Position numbers and translations under genes: made by a program
Shown here: one piece after another, positions 22,101-37,000 of the stretch
Layout: every line of letters begins with the position of its first letter
Numbering within the stretch: position 1 is the first letter of the stretch
Notes under the pieces: model-generated
What the model saw: only the letters and a program-made list of their open reading frames with translations
Told to the model about the DNA's origin: nothing
Databases searched by the model: none
NCBI RefSeq assembly: GCF_028583425.1
Contig: NC_072796.1
Span: 125,461,464-125,525,463 of the forward strand
DNA: 64,000 bases
From: Eublepharis macularius
Taxonomy: Eukaryota; Chordata; Lepidosauria; Squamata; Eublepharidae
Direction of reading: 5' to 3'

Positions 22101-25044
22101 AGATAATAATACTGAATACTGTCTGTTGCTGTACGTATGGGTGGTTTATACATGGTTTAGTATGTAATGCTTAATATTGGATTTTTATATCGGATTTCTG
22201 CATGTTTTCAAATTTCTTTGCATACACTATTGCATTGTTTATTGAATGTCCAAGCTGTTGACTGTATTGACTTATACTGTGTAACACCTTGAGCCTCAGA
22301 CAAAGGTGGACTATAAATAACAGTAAAATAAAAACAAAAGGAATTGTGCCATTTGAACACAAACACTTTTGTAAGTCACAATATTCTTAATAGATTTTTA
22401 GAAACAATTGCTTCCTTTTGTGCTTTGATCTAGAGGATTAAAGGCATATTGATCTTGTTTTACTTTCCTACCAGACTCTCTACAATCAGCAATGCCAATC
22501 CTATGCATGCTCATTTGGAAATAACTCCAATTGAACAATATTTAACTCTTTGGAACCTGGGGAAGAGTACAGTATACATCTAAAGGTGCAAACCTCTGCA
22601 TAAAGGCACAGGACAGGTACACTTTAAAAAAAACACACAGAAATTTAAATACAAATTTACAAACCCAGTAATTCCACTCTAAATCATGATTAACCCAAGC
22701 CACTGAAGCCCATTTTAACAAAAGGGTTTAAAAATATTTCCAAATAGTTTAAGTCTTTGACAATACACCTGCAGTTTATCAAATCAGCTGAACCTAACAA
22801 GCAAGATTTCACTGAATAGTACGATTTATTGAACAGTCTTACAAGTATAGCTAGACTAGCACATAAAAGATATACAATGGTCAATTGTCATCACTGGCCT
22901 TCGGATATGCTGATGATTTTTCACTTACCATTAGTTTCCTTGTCTGACAAATGTTCTATTAGTTCTCCAATAGATCTTTTGCTCTTTTCTGAACAGTCAG
23001 TATCTTTGTTGCCCTCATCTGATCTAGACTTAGCAGTATTACCAACGGCCTGCTCACTCTCTTTTTCTGCATCAGATTCATTCTCACAGCTGTTGGCCAG
23101 CTGCTCTGAAACTACCATTTCAGGTTCTTCCAATGAAGCTGGAATTACTTCCGTTTGCTCCATGCTCGAATCATTCTCCAGACACTCTTCTCCATCACTG
23201 TCGGGTTCATCTTGTTCTTCTCCTGGAGCTTTATTCTCTTTGTTGAAATGAGAAGTCTTCTTTCGTTTTGCTAGGTTACCCAGACACCACCTACTCTTTC
23301 GTCGGAGTTTTCTCTTGGATGAGGCTATGGAGGAAGAAGTAATAAACTCTGAAATACGTAATAAGTGCATACTTTAATCTTTCCTAAATGCCACTTGTAT
23401 GAAAAAGGGAAACAATGAAACTTAACATATTCAAATAAAGAATTTAGAGGAAATAATTGCTATTTGTGAAGGAAAGAAACTGTTACTATCTTGGTGGAAA
23501 GTGCTGTCAAGTCATAGCTGACTTATAGCCACCCCTGCTGGGATTTTCTAGGCAAATTACTATCTTACCAATTTCTAAAATTTAGCTTTGTCACAAGGTG
23601 TGTCCAGATTCTACTAATGTGAATACATCTCTTTCTTGGGACAAATCAACTATTGTCTGGAAGAGATTGGTAAAAAACCTGATCATGGTCCGCACATGAG
23701 CTGATTCACAGTCCTCTGGCAACTGAGTACAGCCTGGCACACACTTCTAATCTTCAGAAGTACATAAGATGTGCCTGGTTTAAGTCTCAGATGCATGCCT
23801 ACCAAACAGCATTAGGAAGGACCAACAATGCTCTTAGCTGGCTTGGTCAGCTTACTGTAACTCCGGTCTGCTGCTCGGGTCCTGATGGTCACATATTACA
23901 CCAGTTTTGCAGCAGCTTTACTGGCTTCCCATGGAGTTCCGGGTCCGTTTCAAGGTGTTGGTGTTGACCTTTAAAGTCCTAAACGGACTAGGACCAGCAT
24001 ACCCGAGGGACCGTCTCTCCCCGTATGTACCCCGGAGAGCGCTTTGTTCAGCAAATAAGAACTTGCTGGTGATCCCTGGCCCCAGGGAGGCTCGTTTGGC
24101 CTCAACCAGGGCCAGGGCTTTTTCGGTCCTGGCCCCAACCTGGTGGAACTCTGTCTGAAGACACTCAGGCTCGCCAAGATCTGGTATCATTTCGGCAGGC
24201 CTGCAAGACGGAGATGTTCCAGCAGGCATATGGTTGAGGCCAGTATTAGGACCATCATTGAGCCTCCCGTCGCCTTCTCCTATCCAATGACATCCCGTCC
24301 ATCCGGGTGTCTTTGTATTTGAGGGCAGGAATGTTCAATAGGCCATCTGAGTTATGATTTAATGATATGATTTAAATTGTATTTATATAATTATGTGTTT
24401 TATGAATCTTGTACCCCATCCTGAGCCCGCTTGTGGGGAGGGCGGGCTAAATACCAAATAAAGTAAAGTAAAGCTGGTAAAGCTTCTGGCAATGGCAGCA
24501 GCCTGCCACTGATGTTCTCACATGGTTAAGAGTTTGTCTCAGCCATGCCTAAAACTCTGATTCCACTATGCCTCCCTTCCCAGACAAGGATGGCAGGCAG
24601 CAGTACCTGTAGCAGCCAAATCCAAAATTTCCATTCCTACATGACTGCATATCAGATAGGAATGACAACTGATAGAGCAGGGCTACAACATAGACACGCC
24701 TAAAATGGAGGGCGGCTGCTGATGCTGACTGAAATGAAATTTTTTACTGTATTTGTATTTGAGCAAGCTTCATTAATAATAACTGATGAAGAGTATGATT
24801 TGAAACGGGTCAATTTGCTGGCTTCCCGTCAGTTATTACCAAGAATTATTGTTACTACTAAGAATTGTTACCACTGGATTATTATACGGGAGTTTTCTAC
24901 AATATAAATTGAACTATTCTAACTGAATTTATCTGCTCCCTCATAAATAGGTCTATTTGAATATGTGTACTGTATACTATGGTTACTTGTTAAACAACAT
25001 CTGTTGTCAATAATAGGCACTGGCACTTTGTATGTATGTGTGTG

Positions 25045-25088
<44 letters not shown>

Positions 25089-28000
25089 TGCGAGCGAATA
25101 TTGTATATGTTTACTTTGCACTTGGCACTTTGACTGTGCCCTTGTTAAAGTGATATTGATTCTTTATAAGATGCTTTGCTTTTTATATGTAACCAAGTCT
25201 ATGCATATGTACTACTTTTTTTCTATATTAAGATTTTTTTGTAATATAATTACATTAACTGTTGAGTGAAATAGTATAAATACTTCTAGTTAGTTCATCA
25301 CAGTTTGTTCTGTTGTTTGTCTTGGCTGTTTACCGTGATACTCTCTTCTTTCTGTGATACAACACAGACACAGCAACCAGTGAGCTAGGTGGCAAACAAG
25401 GATCCAAGTGAGCTGAAGTGAGAAGGATGTGGGTGTGTGCATGCATCTCTCTTACTGATTCTTGTGCCTGTCAGGTTGCCTTGCATCACTCTGGTCCCCT
25501 ACTTGGGTAGTCTCTTTTTGCATATGGAAAGTAAGGATTGGCAGCACTGGTGGTTTTCATCCTGGAAATTATCTCCCAAGGATTGCAAGATTAGCTTTTG
25601 TGCATCTTCAAATCAGAACTGACCCTAGATATGTTACGAGCCAATAAGATATCAAATATTAGAATACTGTAATATTGTTATGATTATCTGAAAGTATTAA
25701 TTGCCTGTATTTCTATTGTAATTTTGATGTGCTCAGGACACAAGGAGACCACCTACTCCTGTGAAAATAAGCTCCTCCATTGTTTAAATTAAACAATCAT
25801 ATATTGCTTCATTCTACAGGACTCCGTGGTGTGTGTCTCTTATTGTGATTGGCGAGAGGGACACCTAAGGCACAAGTTTGTGCATAACAATATCAAATGA
25901 TAATGGAAGCGTGTCTTATTCACCTCCACGCTCCTGCTGTAGTTCAAAACACTGTGCCTGCAAGAATTTCAGGCAGGAACGGGGGAGGAAAGAGAAGCAT
26001 GATTCGTGCATAGAAATCTTTCCTTGGAAATGCTGCACTGAATGCATAGCCTATAATGTCAGTTCATATTTAGGTAGACATGTCACACCCAGGTTGCCAT
26101 TTTGTTACTGATATAAATTACCAATATAGCCAGCATTAATGCTGCTAACATGACCCAAGGATTCTGTAAATGAATGGGGGGGTGGGGGTTGAGAGAAGGA
26201 AAGATAGCAGGAAGGACAGACACTGCATTATGTATTGAAAGGTCTCAATTCTGCTTGCTGTCATAATTAGTTTCTTGTTTAATACAAAACTGGTTGTGGC
26301 TTGAAGCTGCTTCAGACATGTGGAACATACGAGAGACGAGACAACTCTTACCATTAGAAAGGAAAGGAGAGCTAGTTTCTATGGGTATTGGAGGGATTTT
26401 CAGTTTCTCTCCACATTCAGAATCCAATTTCTTGCACTCCAAGGTAGTATTCTGCTTTGGCATTACATAATAGTAAGATGGAGCATATTTCGCAGAGCTG
26501 CAACCTTTAAAAGAAACAGAATGCTGTCAACTTCTTTTACTACATGATGCTGAAATACATGCAGTATTTACACAAGTGATTGGGATTCAAGGGCAGCGAC
26601 TTCCACCAGTTTCTCTTCACACTGAAGACCCCCCCCCCTTTGCTTCCTATGATTTTGAGGGTCTGTTGTCTCGCAGGAACAAAACTTCAGGGCAGGGAGC
26701 CTCAATGGAGTGAAGGAGGATGCCGAAGTGGAAAAGTCCTGCTCCATACATTGTTTGGGTACACACCCTTAAATGAGTACATCAGTACACACCTCTTTTT
26801 TTGCGAGATTCTTGAATCTCTTCACAGAGTTGTTCAAAGTCTTCATCCATTTCCTCTTTAATTATTGCATATGCTGTATCTCTCAGAGAACAGGCTCGGT
26901 GTCTGATGAGACGATCTAAAAACAAGCATACAAAATACCTCGCAGCAGCTCAATCAGACTAGAAATTCCCTATTAACTTTACACAAAGTATTTCAGCTCC
27001 CCTTGCCTTACAGTCTAGTTTACCCAAACAAGTCTCAATCTCAACTATTGCATCTTAAATATTTAAATATTATAGCAAGATAGCATATGCTTACCTCCAG
27101 GGTCTCTGTCTGGATTATACTCCAATGCATTGCTACAGATTAGATCAATATCTTTCAGATAATCTTTTGCAGTCAGATATTGGTGAAGATCAGTTTTAGA
27201 AATCATTGCTGAAAGATCCATCGGCTGCTTGATAACTGTGACATAGTCTGGTACCTACAGGTTTAATATAAAAAACGAGTTTACCAATTACGCTACATAA
27301 CAAAGAATCTTCTATCCTTTATTTGTGTCCAAAAAGGCTAGCACCATATGGTGGTGGTCTTCCTAAATTATTGGTTAGACTGAATTTCAGAAGGGCATTT
27401 TTATAACAGGATATTGGCAGGAAAAGTTAAAGCGAAACAATGTTGTTAAATCAGTTGTGCTACCAGGGCTTGCAATTAAGACACTTGTCTAGCACAGGGG
27501 AACACACAAACGCATGTGACTTCTTTCTAGTTCCTCTGGAAGTTTTTTTTGGGGGGGGGGGAGGGGGAACCTATGAATTACTTTTTCTTCAGGAATGGGA
27601 AAAATTGCTTTTTAAGACAAAAATTTTCTTATTCAAGATGTATAGCAGGAACAACTTAAAATTTTCCAGTGAAAAAACTGGGAAATTGGGGGAACCCAGA
27701 AATAAATGCCGATGGTCGTTTTCTTTTTAGAATGAGTAAAATGAAAGAATGTTTTACTCAAAATATGTAGTATCAAAATATTTCATCTAAGATGACCTAC
27801 ATTAGATGATGATAATTCCTATGTATACTGTAAAACATATTTTCAAGAATATTTGTGTTTAAATGTAATTAATTTTAACAATATGCATAATATTAATTTA
27901 CTTTATTTATATCCCACTTTTGTCCCCAGTGTGGCCCCAAGAGGCTTACACAATTCTCTTCTCCTTGATTTTATCTCCACAAAACCCTGTGAGGTAGGTT

Positions 28001-31000
28001 GGACTGAGTGTGTGTGACTGGCAAAAAGGTCACCCAGCTGGCTTCTATGGGAGAGTGGGGATTCAGACCTAGGTTTTCTATATTCTAGTCCATCCCTCTA
28101 ACCATTAGACAATGCCACCTTTCTAACCAATTATCATTAAACATCATATCCAAACATGCTGATAGTCCTACCTATTGTGATTCTGTGAAAGTTTCTGTCC
28201 AAATAGTATACTTTTTTAAAATTTGCTACAAAATTTGTTTTCTACTTTCTATTTCTTCTTACCTTTCGCCTACCAAAAATTACAGATACATATGCTATGG
28301 TAACATAAGGTGCAGTACTTTGCAATTCTTTCTCAAATAGTGGGTATGCAATTTTTCTTATTGGAAATAAAGATATTTGTACTTTTAAATGCTTTTAAAT
28401 TCCCAAAACATGAAAAATATATGATAAGCTATAAATGATGCATTTTATGTTTAATCAGTAAAAAAGTTTGTTTAGTATTAAAGTATTACACATATTTAAT
28501 TTACCCCCAAATGTCCTTTTTCTCTCGTGGCTTCAAAATTCCCAGCTGTTACATCTCTAGAGTGGAATCTGTTCTTCTGCCATGTGCACATGACATACAT
28601 GCAGATGGGGAGTGGGAGAGAACAAGCCCTACATCCCTGCTCATACATCAACCAGCTAACTTCATCCCCTTCTAAAATCATTAACCCCAAATGGCACCAT
28701 GCCTACAACTTGTATGCACTTGTTCACTGTCCATGAACCATGTACATGCCTGTGTACAGAATTATTGTTGCATCAGAAGATCCTTGATGGATCAGGCTTC
28801 CTAGTTCAAGCCCGTTTCTAATGGAAGCCTATGATGACTGTATGGAGCGTACATCCTCTCCTTCTCCTTTTGAATCTTAAAGAGCTTCTCACTTTTCTCC
28901 TCCCACCCAGACTCAGCGTGCAGAGCCCGCACTTCTTTAAGCAAGGAGCCCACCGCATGGTCACTAAAGTGAATGTTACTCTTATACAGGCCAGTGTTAA
29001 TCCCATCAGCAGTAATGAATGCAATGTGAGAAGGACAACAGATAGGAGTAAGGGAAGAGGCCGAATGTACTGTTTCCTGACTTTGACCATGGAACCTGGC
29101 ATTAACATCCCTGGTTATTTCATTTTATTCCTACAAAATGAAATATTTAGAAGGGGTATTTTGCAGCATTTTATAACAATATTTTATCATATAATATATA
29201 TAGTTCTAATTGAAGTGCCAAAAAAAGAGAGTGCTCTCCTCAGACAGTTTATGTGGTAAGTGGAAATAAAATCCTAATTTTTACCTCATGCAAATCAACT
29301 GGCTTTGTAAAGACTCTGAAGCGTTTGTCAATGGCAAGTCTGTGAGTAACATTTCTTAAGAAAATTCTGAGTTCACGTAAAGTGTCTTCTTCTTGTTCCT
29401 CAAGCCGTTTGACCTCTGCCTCTGTCAGCTGCTGCGGTTCAGGAGATGGTGCTACCGGTAATACTTCTAAGGCCTGCAAAACTTAAAGCAAATGGAAAAT
29501 TGGGGCTTCTATATACAATACTCTACAGTCTGCTCAGGGCTTTCATACAGTTCATCTACTACACATACTAACCTGCTTTCTTTTTTGATACAGGAGGTTT
29601 AACAGCTTGGTGGAGGATTAACTCTTCAAAGAATTTTTTTCTTTCTTCAATGGTAGGCAAGTGGACATTAAAAACTTCTCCAGAATCACTAGCAAATAAT
29701 TCTCGTACCTAAAAAATTTGGACAAGGGCATTGACAAGTAAAAGTTATCATGAGAGACTAATTTGTGTCAGCATTATTGTATGGGAGTTTCTCCTAAAGT
29801 CTATAGCATTTGATGACTGTCTAAAGGAGAATGAGTTCAACAGACAGGAATCATTGAGTTCTTCTATTTAATCATTAAACAATCAAACTTTAATCTGTCA
29901 TTCATCTTCATTTTCCTATGAAGTAATGAAACTTAAAAAGAGGGGAAAGACTGAAATAAGAACATTTGTTTCTTTCCCTTATTAAGCTTGCTTAGAAGGC
30001 TACAGAATTCAGACAGTTTAGAATAAAGTGCTATACATTTAAAAGATGCTGTATGGACTCATTCAGCAAGTACCTCATCTGGCAATGATGCATGATATAC
30101 ATCTGATGTTGCCAGCAACAAAACTGGAGCAAAGGATGGAATGTTCTGCAGCAGTGTAGTAAACGTGGCTTGCAACGTGTGTCCAACCGTCTCCCACCAC
30201 ATACGAACATTTGGAACGTATATTATACTTGGTGCTGTTCTCTTGGCCTCGCAGATCAACTGATAAAATAAGAAAATTTACACACATGTAACAAGCTGTT
30301 TTGACCTGTTCCCAAGATTTAAATTTTAAAGAGACAAGGTGGGTTTGTTTACCCTTTTGGTACCAAAACGAGTCATGTTCTAATAGTTAAAATGTGATGT
30401 TAATTATGTGTTTTAATTGGTTAGCTACTTTGGTGGCCCTTAGGAGGGCAGAAAAGTGGAGCATTAATTTTGTAAAACAAAAGTCCTAGGAAACTTGGAG
30501 CTAGTGGTTACTCATTAATATTCTCATACGCTTTTTATTTTCAGTCTTCTAGTTTTAAAAATGAAAGTTAATTTATGCACTAATATCATATGTTAGCAGA
30601 CAAACTTTTCTCATTCTCAAAGAAACGTTTTGAAAGGAATGTCTATATGGACATCCTTTATCCATACCACTTTCTTCAATCTTGCATTTAAACCTCTCTC
30701 ATCTGACTCAAACCAAATTCAATCTAATCCATTACTGATCAATATGCTGTTTTTAAAATTTCATTATCTTCTGAAAGTCACTTGTGCTGATCTAAATCCT
30801 AGAGTAAATATTTTAAAAAACAAAAACCTGACTTAAGACAAGCAGTACAACTCTCAACAGCAATATGAAAAATATAATATTTTCATACGCCTTAGCAGTT
30901 AATTGCTCAAACCATGTCCAACCCAAAAGACTTTATTATTCCAAGAAAAAACTCCCACAAACCTAATGTGGATACTAACTTGTATATATACTAGCTTCAT

Positions 31001-34000
31001 ACATGTTCAATAAAACCCAAGTGATTGATCAGTTCCACTTCAGTAGCAATGTAAGACACCTCAAATACCTGTGTGCATTTTTCTTCTGGTGTTTCAGCAC
31101 CAACTCCAAAGAGAAAAGAAAGGTCCAATGTATATACCGCGAATTTTTCCAAAGCATGTATAACTGCTGGTGCCAAGTGAGAGGCCTGCCCAAATCCTGC
31201 TTCACCTGCTATCAAAAGTCTTGGCCGATATGATGTAGGCTGGTGATAAGCACGTCTAAAAAAATTAATATCTATTTAGCACACTTCAATTTAGTTTTTC
31301 AATTAAGTGTAATGCTTTACAAATCAGCAAAAAGATCAAACGTTCACTGAGTCGTCCCAAGCCATAAACCCATTTCTCCTCATGCTTTGCAACTTCCAGA
31401 TGCTACACCACACTGAAAAAACATGTGTGCTTTAGCTTACACCACACAGGGACACTGTACATGCAAGTAAAACCTTTCAAAAGCTGGTACTCAGTTGCCC
31501 ACCCGTATGAACCTACAGAAACAAAAGAAATTTAAATTTTTACCTTCTTTCTCCTATATGGACATACGGCAGCTTACAATAAAATTAAAACAAATATAAT
31601 CAGTGATAAACTTTCCACATGAAATGAGATCCGGCCCTCAAGTCAGAATTGACTTATGGCGACCCCTGATGGGGCTTTCATGGCAAGAGACTAAGAGAGG
31701 AGGTTTGCCACTCTCTGCCTCTGCAACCCTGGTCTTTGTTGGAGATCTCCCACAGCCAAGTGGGATCTCCCCAACCAAGCAGCTGATCTCGGGGTTTAAC
31801 TGCCCCTTTCCGTGCCAGTGCAGTGGCATGGAAAGGAGCATTTAAACCCCTTGACCCAAAGTGATATGAATCACTTTGGGAAGTTTTGATTCGGAAATCC
31901 CGAATCATTGCAATGGGGTCCGAATCGCACACCCCTACCCATATGTACTCCTCCACTCCAAATCATTCATCTTCTACTTTTTCCAAGCCATGGCATACAC
32001 ATGCTAGTAAGATTGCCTACTTTCAAACTGCAGTAATGGTATTCATTGAGAATGTAATAAAGAAATCTATACAGCAACATGAAGTCATAGCCCACCTCCT
32101 GTGTTAATAAAAATAATGATGTTTTACAATCTTAGTTATATAGCAACATACTTGCCTGTTAAAATTAAGGGCGTTTTCTTTTGGCTTATCTGATGTTTTT
32201 TGACAATGTCCAGTTTCAAACACTGATGGTCCCTCTTCATCACTGTACAGCAAGTCATTATCCAACATATCATTTGCAAAATCTTAAAACACAAACATAT
32301 ATGACCATCATATATAGAATTCTGTGTAGTCGTTTTAAGAAATTTTGAGTAAATGAAATGTTGCTTGTCAATAACATTCATTCTAAATCATGCTACTTGT
32401 CCAGTACTTGGCACTATGATTAGGCATGTGAGTGCCAACTTGAAAATGCTTGAACAAACACTTAATTGTACAACGCCCTTCCACAAACAGAGCAAGTCTG
32501 TGGAAGTGATCTTTGCCAGTCAGGTGACCCTGAGAAACAGCATGGGATTTAGCATGTGTAGGTCTGCAGCAATAAGGGGGAAATCAACAGAAAGCCCAAA
32601 CACCCCTATCGCTCCTATGGAAGTGTTGCCATTACACAGTATTTTACAAAAATAGATAAATGTCTGCGTTAAACTTAAGGTAAGCATTCATTCATTGCTT
32701 GTGGTACAATTTGTCCCCAAATCAACTAGAAATCTATGTGAACATACCTGGTTTTCCCCTGGCTTTCTGTGCAAGCTCTGCATGTGGAAACACCCTCTGA
32801 AGAGTCCCCAAGATTCTCTGAAGCGTGTTTTCAAGTAGTGGTTTTGAAATGGTAGAAAGTGCTTGGCCAGGTGAAGACACTGCCCTCTGAGAGGCAGGTA
32901 CGGTTTTTTGCATAGCCACTACAAAATCTTTAGCTGTTATGTTAATAGAAGAAATGTCCAACTGCAACTTTGCACTGCTGGTGTAAATCTGAGGATAACG
33001 TCGACGTAGGGCACACAAAGCAGCTTCACTACATATGGACTTAATGTCGGCCCCACAGTACCCTAAAAGAGGGGGGGGGGGAGAGAAGCATTTCTATATT
33101 AATGATCTAAATTGCAAATAGTCTGAAAACACAGATTTAACTGTGATACACAGTTAAGAGAAAAACTTGGAGGTTGTTTCCCTCCACTCCACACACACTT
33201 CTCTTATCACAACTATTAACTGCATCTTAAGTGTCACTTCTTTTTTTTACTCTTTTTCTCCATGGGACTCAAGGCAGTATCCACGATTCTTCATTTTGCT
33301 TAGTATTTAGAGAAATTTTCGGATAATATAAAAGGTGAAACATGAACAATGGAACTCTTCTGTATATTAACATTTTGCGCAATGGGAGTGTGTTGCTCTA
33401 TTCACATTCATTGTTCAGCATACAAAATACTTAACATTTGAAGAAAATGCCTGGTTTTGATACTGGACATTTTCAGATATAACAGATGTGTCATTATTTA
33501 CTGCAAAGCACATTTAACAAAATTCTGCATAAAGACACACACAGGGCAGCAACACTTTTCACACTGACTGCAATCTATAGAAAATCCCAAAATGATGTAA
33601 TAGAATATATTTTTAAAAAAATTATCAAGAGTTCGTTCACATGCTTAGAGTTCTGTGAGCACTGCAATTCAGCGCAACCAAATAACTGCACAATACTCAG
33701 CTGCATAAGGATCTCAGCTCTCATTTTTAAAGGAGCGTATTTTGAGTCCTTACGAATGCAGAAACAGAGGAAAGTCAGCAAAAGGCTCACAAGTGGACAA
33801 GAGAAAAATTTATTTTCAGTTGTCTTTTGCTTCAGTGTTTTGCTCAGTTACCCCCTCCCCTCCCCTCCCCCCCCACTTTAAGAGTAGCTGGATTGGGCAT
33901 AATAATACATTGTACGCAAACTGATTTCATAAAATAGACGTTTATAGCATATTTTTTAAAAAAACCATCACTATATATGGTAATATATATTACTATGGTT

Positions 34001-37000
34001 ATAAGCAAATGGTGTATCATAAAATATTTTTAAGAAAGATTGAGGCAACAGAAGTGTATTTTCAGACTGAATTTTAAGAGATTTTTATCTTACCAACACA
34101 TTTTTCAGCTAATTCTTCAAGAAACATCTCTGATGGCTTAGGGGACCACTCTCTTGTATGAATCTTAAGGATCTCTTTTCTTGCCTAAGGAACAAAAATT
34201 TTGTAAAAATTCCTCCAGTCTCAAGAAACAACTATATCCCACCCTTTGATCAAAGCAGCTTTCAACACTGTTTACCTTTTTAAACGACTCTTCCTTCTTT
34301 CCCTTAGGTCATTTTCTCAGCCTAATCTTAACCATATTTTCTCAAAAGTAAGATTTCACTAAGTCAAGATGATAGCCTTTGTTCATCCATTTCTTTTGTA
34401 AGTAGGCCATTATTACAATTGGTGCTGCTCAGAACTGAATGGAATCAAAGTATGCTATACTACGGATTTTGTATGAAATCCACATGCCATTATCTGAATT
34501 TGTCTGAAAGGAATTGTTACATGCTCTGACAACTAAATTTACATGTATTTGTATACAGTGTATATAGCAAAGGAAGAAAGCAGTATATTTTTATGTGTTT
34601 TGAACAGAATATCTAAAAACTATATACCACAGGGCCTATACTATATAGCACAGGGACTATATAATAAGAGAATTGGCATTCAAAAGCAAGTACACAGTGC
34701 TGGTACTTTACGATATTAAAATGCTGAAATATATCACGAAGAACCAAATCATACTGATTACAACACTATATATTTCAACCTAAATTTGTTTCTACTACCT
34801 TTAACTTTAAAATATCTACGGAAGTCAACACGATCCTCCAGCATTAAAATAATGAGAAAATTGCTCAAATTGCAAAATTAAAAGAATAGGTGTAATTCGG
34901 GGGGGGGGGGGCAAAAAGCTTGGCAATAACTTATTGTTAATGAATTCAATATTCAGTTTGGACATCTCTTTATATGGTCATGTTTTGTTTTATGATGTTT
35001 TTCTTACAACAACTGCCAGCTGTCACTTCTCCAGCAGTAGAAAAGAGAATCCAAGCTAGATTATGCATTTATCTTCCACTTGCTCCATGGACAGCACCAT
35101 GCAAACGAGCTCTTACTTAGCCAGCGGAGGAACCCCCAGCTCAAGTCCTCTCTCCTCCCTTCTCTCTCTCTGTTCTACCTGTCAGGTATTTATTATCTAT
35201 GGACCCCCCCATCCCATACACCATGGGGCAGGTTTATTAATATTCATAAATAAAAAGGAGATTCTTACATCTTTATCCGGCAAAGTGAAAAGAAATTCTC
35301 TATCAAAACGTCCAGGCCTCCGTAAAGCAGGATCTATAGAATCCAGTCTATTGGTAGCTCCAATCACCACAATCTCGCCTCTGCTGTCTAAGCCATCCAT
35401 CAGTGCAAGCAGTGTGGACACAATAGAACTTGAAAATAAAAAATATTTCAGCTAATACTTGGATTCAAACTTCACGTTATTCAAGTGAAAATCTACAGTT
35501 GCTGATCTCCTCCCCCCACCAACTCCCTTCAAAAACTTGACGGTGAGGGGACCCCTACTAAGTTTCTGCAGGTTACTGGGGGAGGACAGGAGAGAAACAG
35601 GCTGCAGTAAGTGGGAAACTGGTGATCTTCACTTAGAGCAGGTGGAGGGAAGTTTTGTTTATGAAATAAGGTTTCTAGATCTAAGCAATATTTTTGTTGG
35701 CTTATGGCGGTGCTATACTTCTTAGAGGACTAGTGATAATGACATAATAAGCCAGCTAATGATAGTGCCACTTAGTGTGGGTGGTGGAGAGTGCCCTCAA
35801 GTCATAGCTGACTTATGGCAACCCAAGTGGGGTTTTCATGGCAAGAAACTATCAGAGGTGGTTTGCCATTGCCTGCCTCTGCAAGCCTGGCCTTCGTTAA
35901 GAGGTCTCTGATCCAAGTACTAACTAAGGCCAACTCTGCTTAGCTTCTGAGATTGACAAGATCAGGCTCACCTGGGCTATCCAGGTCAGGGCACTTAGTG
36001 TGGGATTCGGTCATCACCGCCACAAAGGAAACATAAGTAAATTCTAGAACCACATTTAAGCTGAACCACAGTTCATACCTGTGAATTTGATCTTGTCTAC
36101 TGGATCGTACAGGAGCGAGACCATCTATCTCATCAAAGAATATAATTGAAGGGCGCATCTGATAGGCCTACAAGGACAAGTGGATCAGTAAGTACTGAAT
36201 TAGCAACACAACACAACTGAGAGGTAAAGAAAGTAAAATTACCTGATCAAACAAAAGGCGAAGCTGCCGCTCAGATTCTCCAACCCACTTACTGAGGCAA
36301 TCAGCACCTTTTCTCATAAAAAACGCTATTCTTCTGTCACCTTGACTGCACTCATTAGCAAGTGCTCTGGCAACAAGAGTTTTTCCAGTTCCTGGTGGAC
36401 CATAGAAAAGGCACCCTCTGTCAAAAATAGGAAATTAAAATCTTTTGTTAAGAGAATTACTTAACTTCAAAAATACTCAATTCTGCAACCAATCTCATGC
36501 TAGCAGTATATGATATCCAGTGACGCTTCTAAAAAAGGCACATAAGAATTCAAGCTTATCTAGTAGTTTTCTCTCTTCTCTCCCCTGCATCACAACAGAA
36601 GTTGCTTTTGAAAAAAAAACCTGTTTTCCACTGGCATGTGTATATGCTGAAGACAAATTGAAAGATTGTAAAGATCCATGGTCAAGATTTCAAGAATGCT
36701 GCTCTTGTTAACTTTCATAGTATCTTGTCCTGTTAAGCCTTAATTTAAGGCAGATGCATACAAGGTGGATGTAAGGGCACACAGCTGTTTTGCAACCAGC
36801 TCAGCTTTTTGCTGCACAGCAAAACAGGAATACATAAATTACCATATAAACAAGGTGCACTTATGCAGAAGCATTAACTATGTATAAATAAAACAGTGTA
36901 TGAATATAAAAAGACCAATACAAATGAAAGTTTAGCAGTGCAAAGCTTAGGACATTTAGACTACTTTAAATGTCACCAGCACCCTAGAAGCCAAGTGCAT

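Noticed and set aside
22829-23251. A 140-codon plus-strand frame
   Set aside because: It lies opposite ATAD2 exon 25 and is its shadow.
23907-24158. A host protein gene (83 codons)
   Set aside because: The LYWLP...FSVLAP-WWNS pattern marks it as the tail of a CR1/L2-type LINE.
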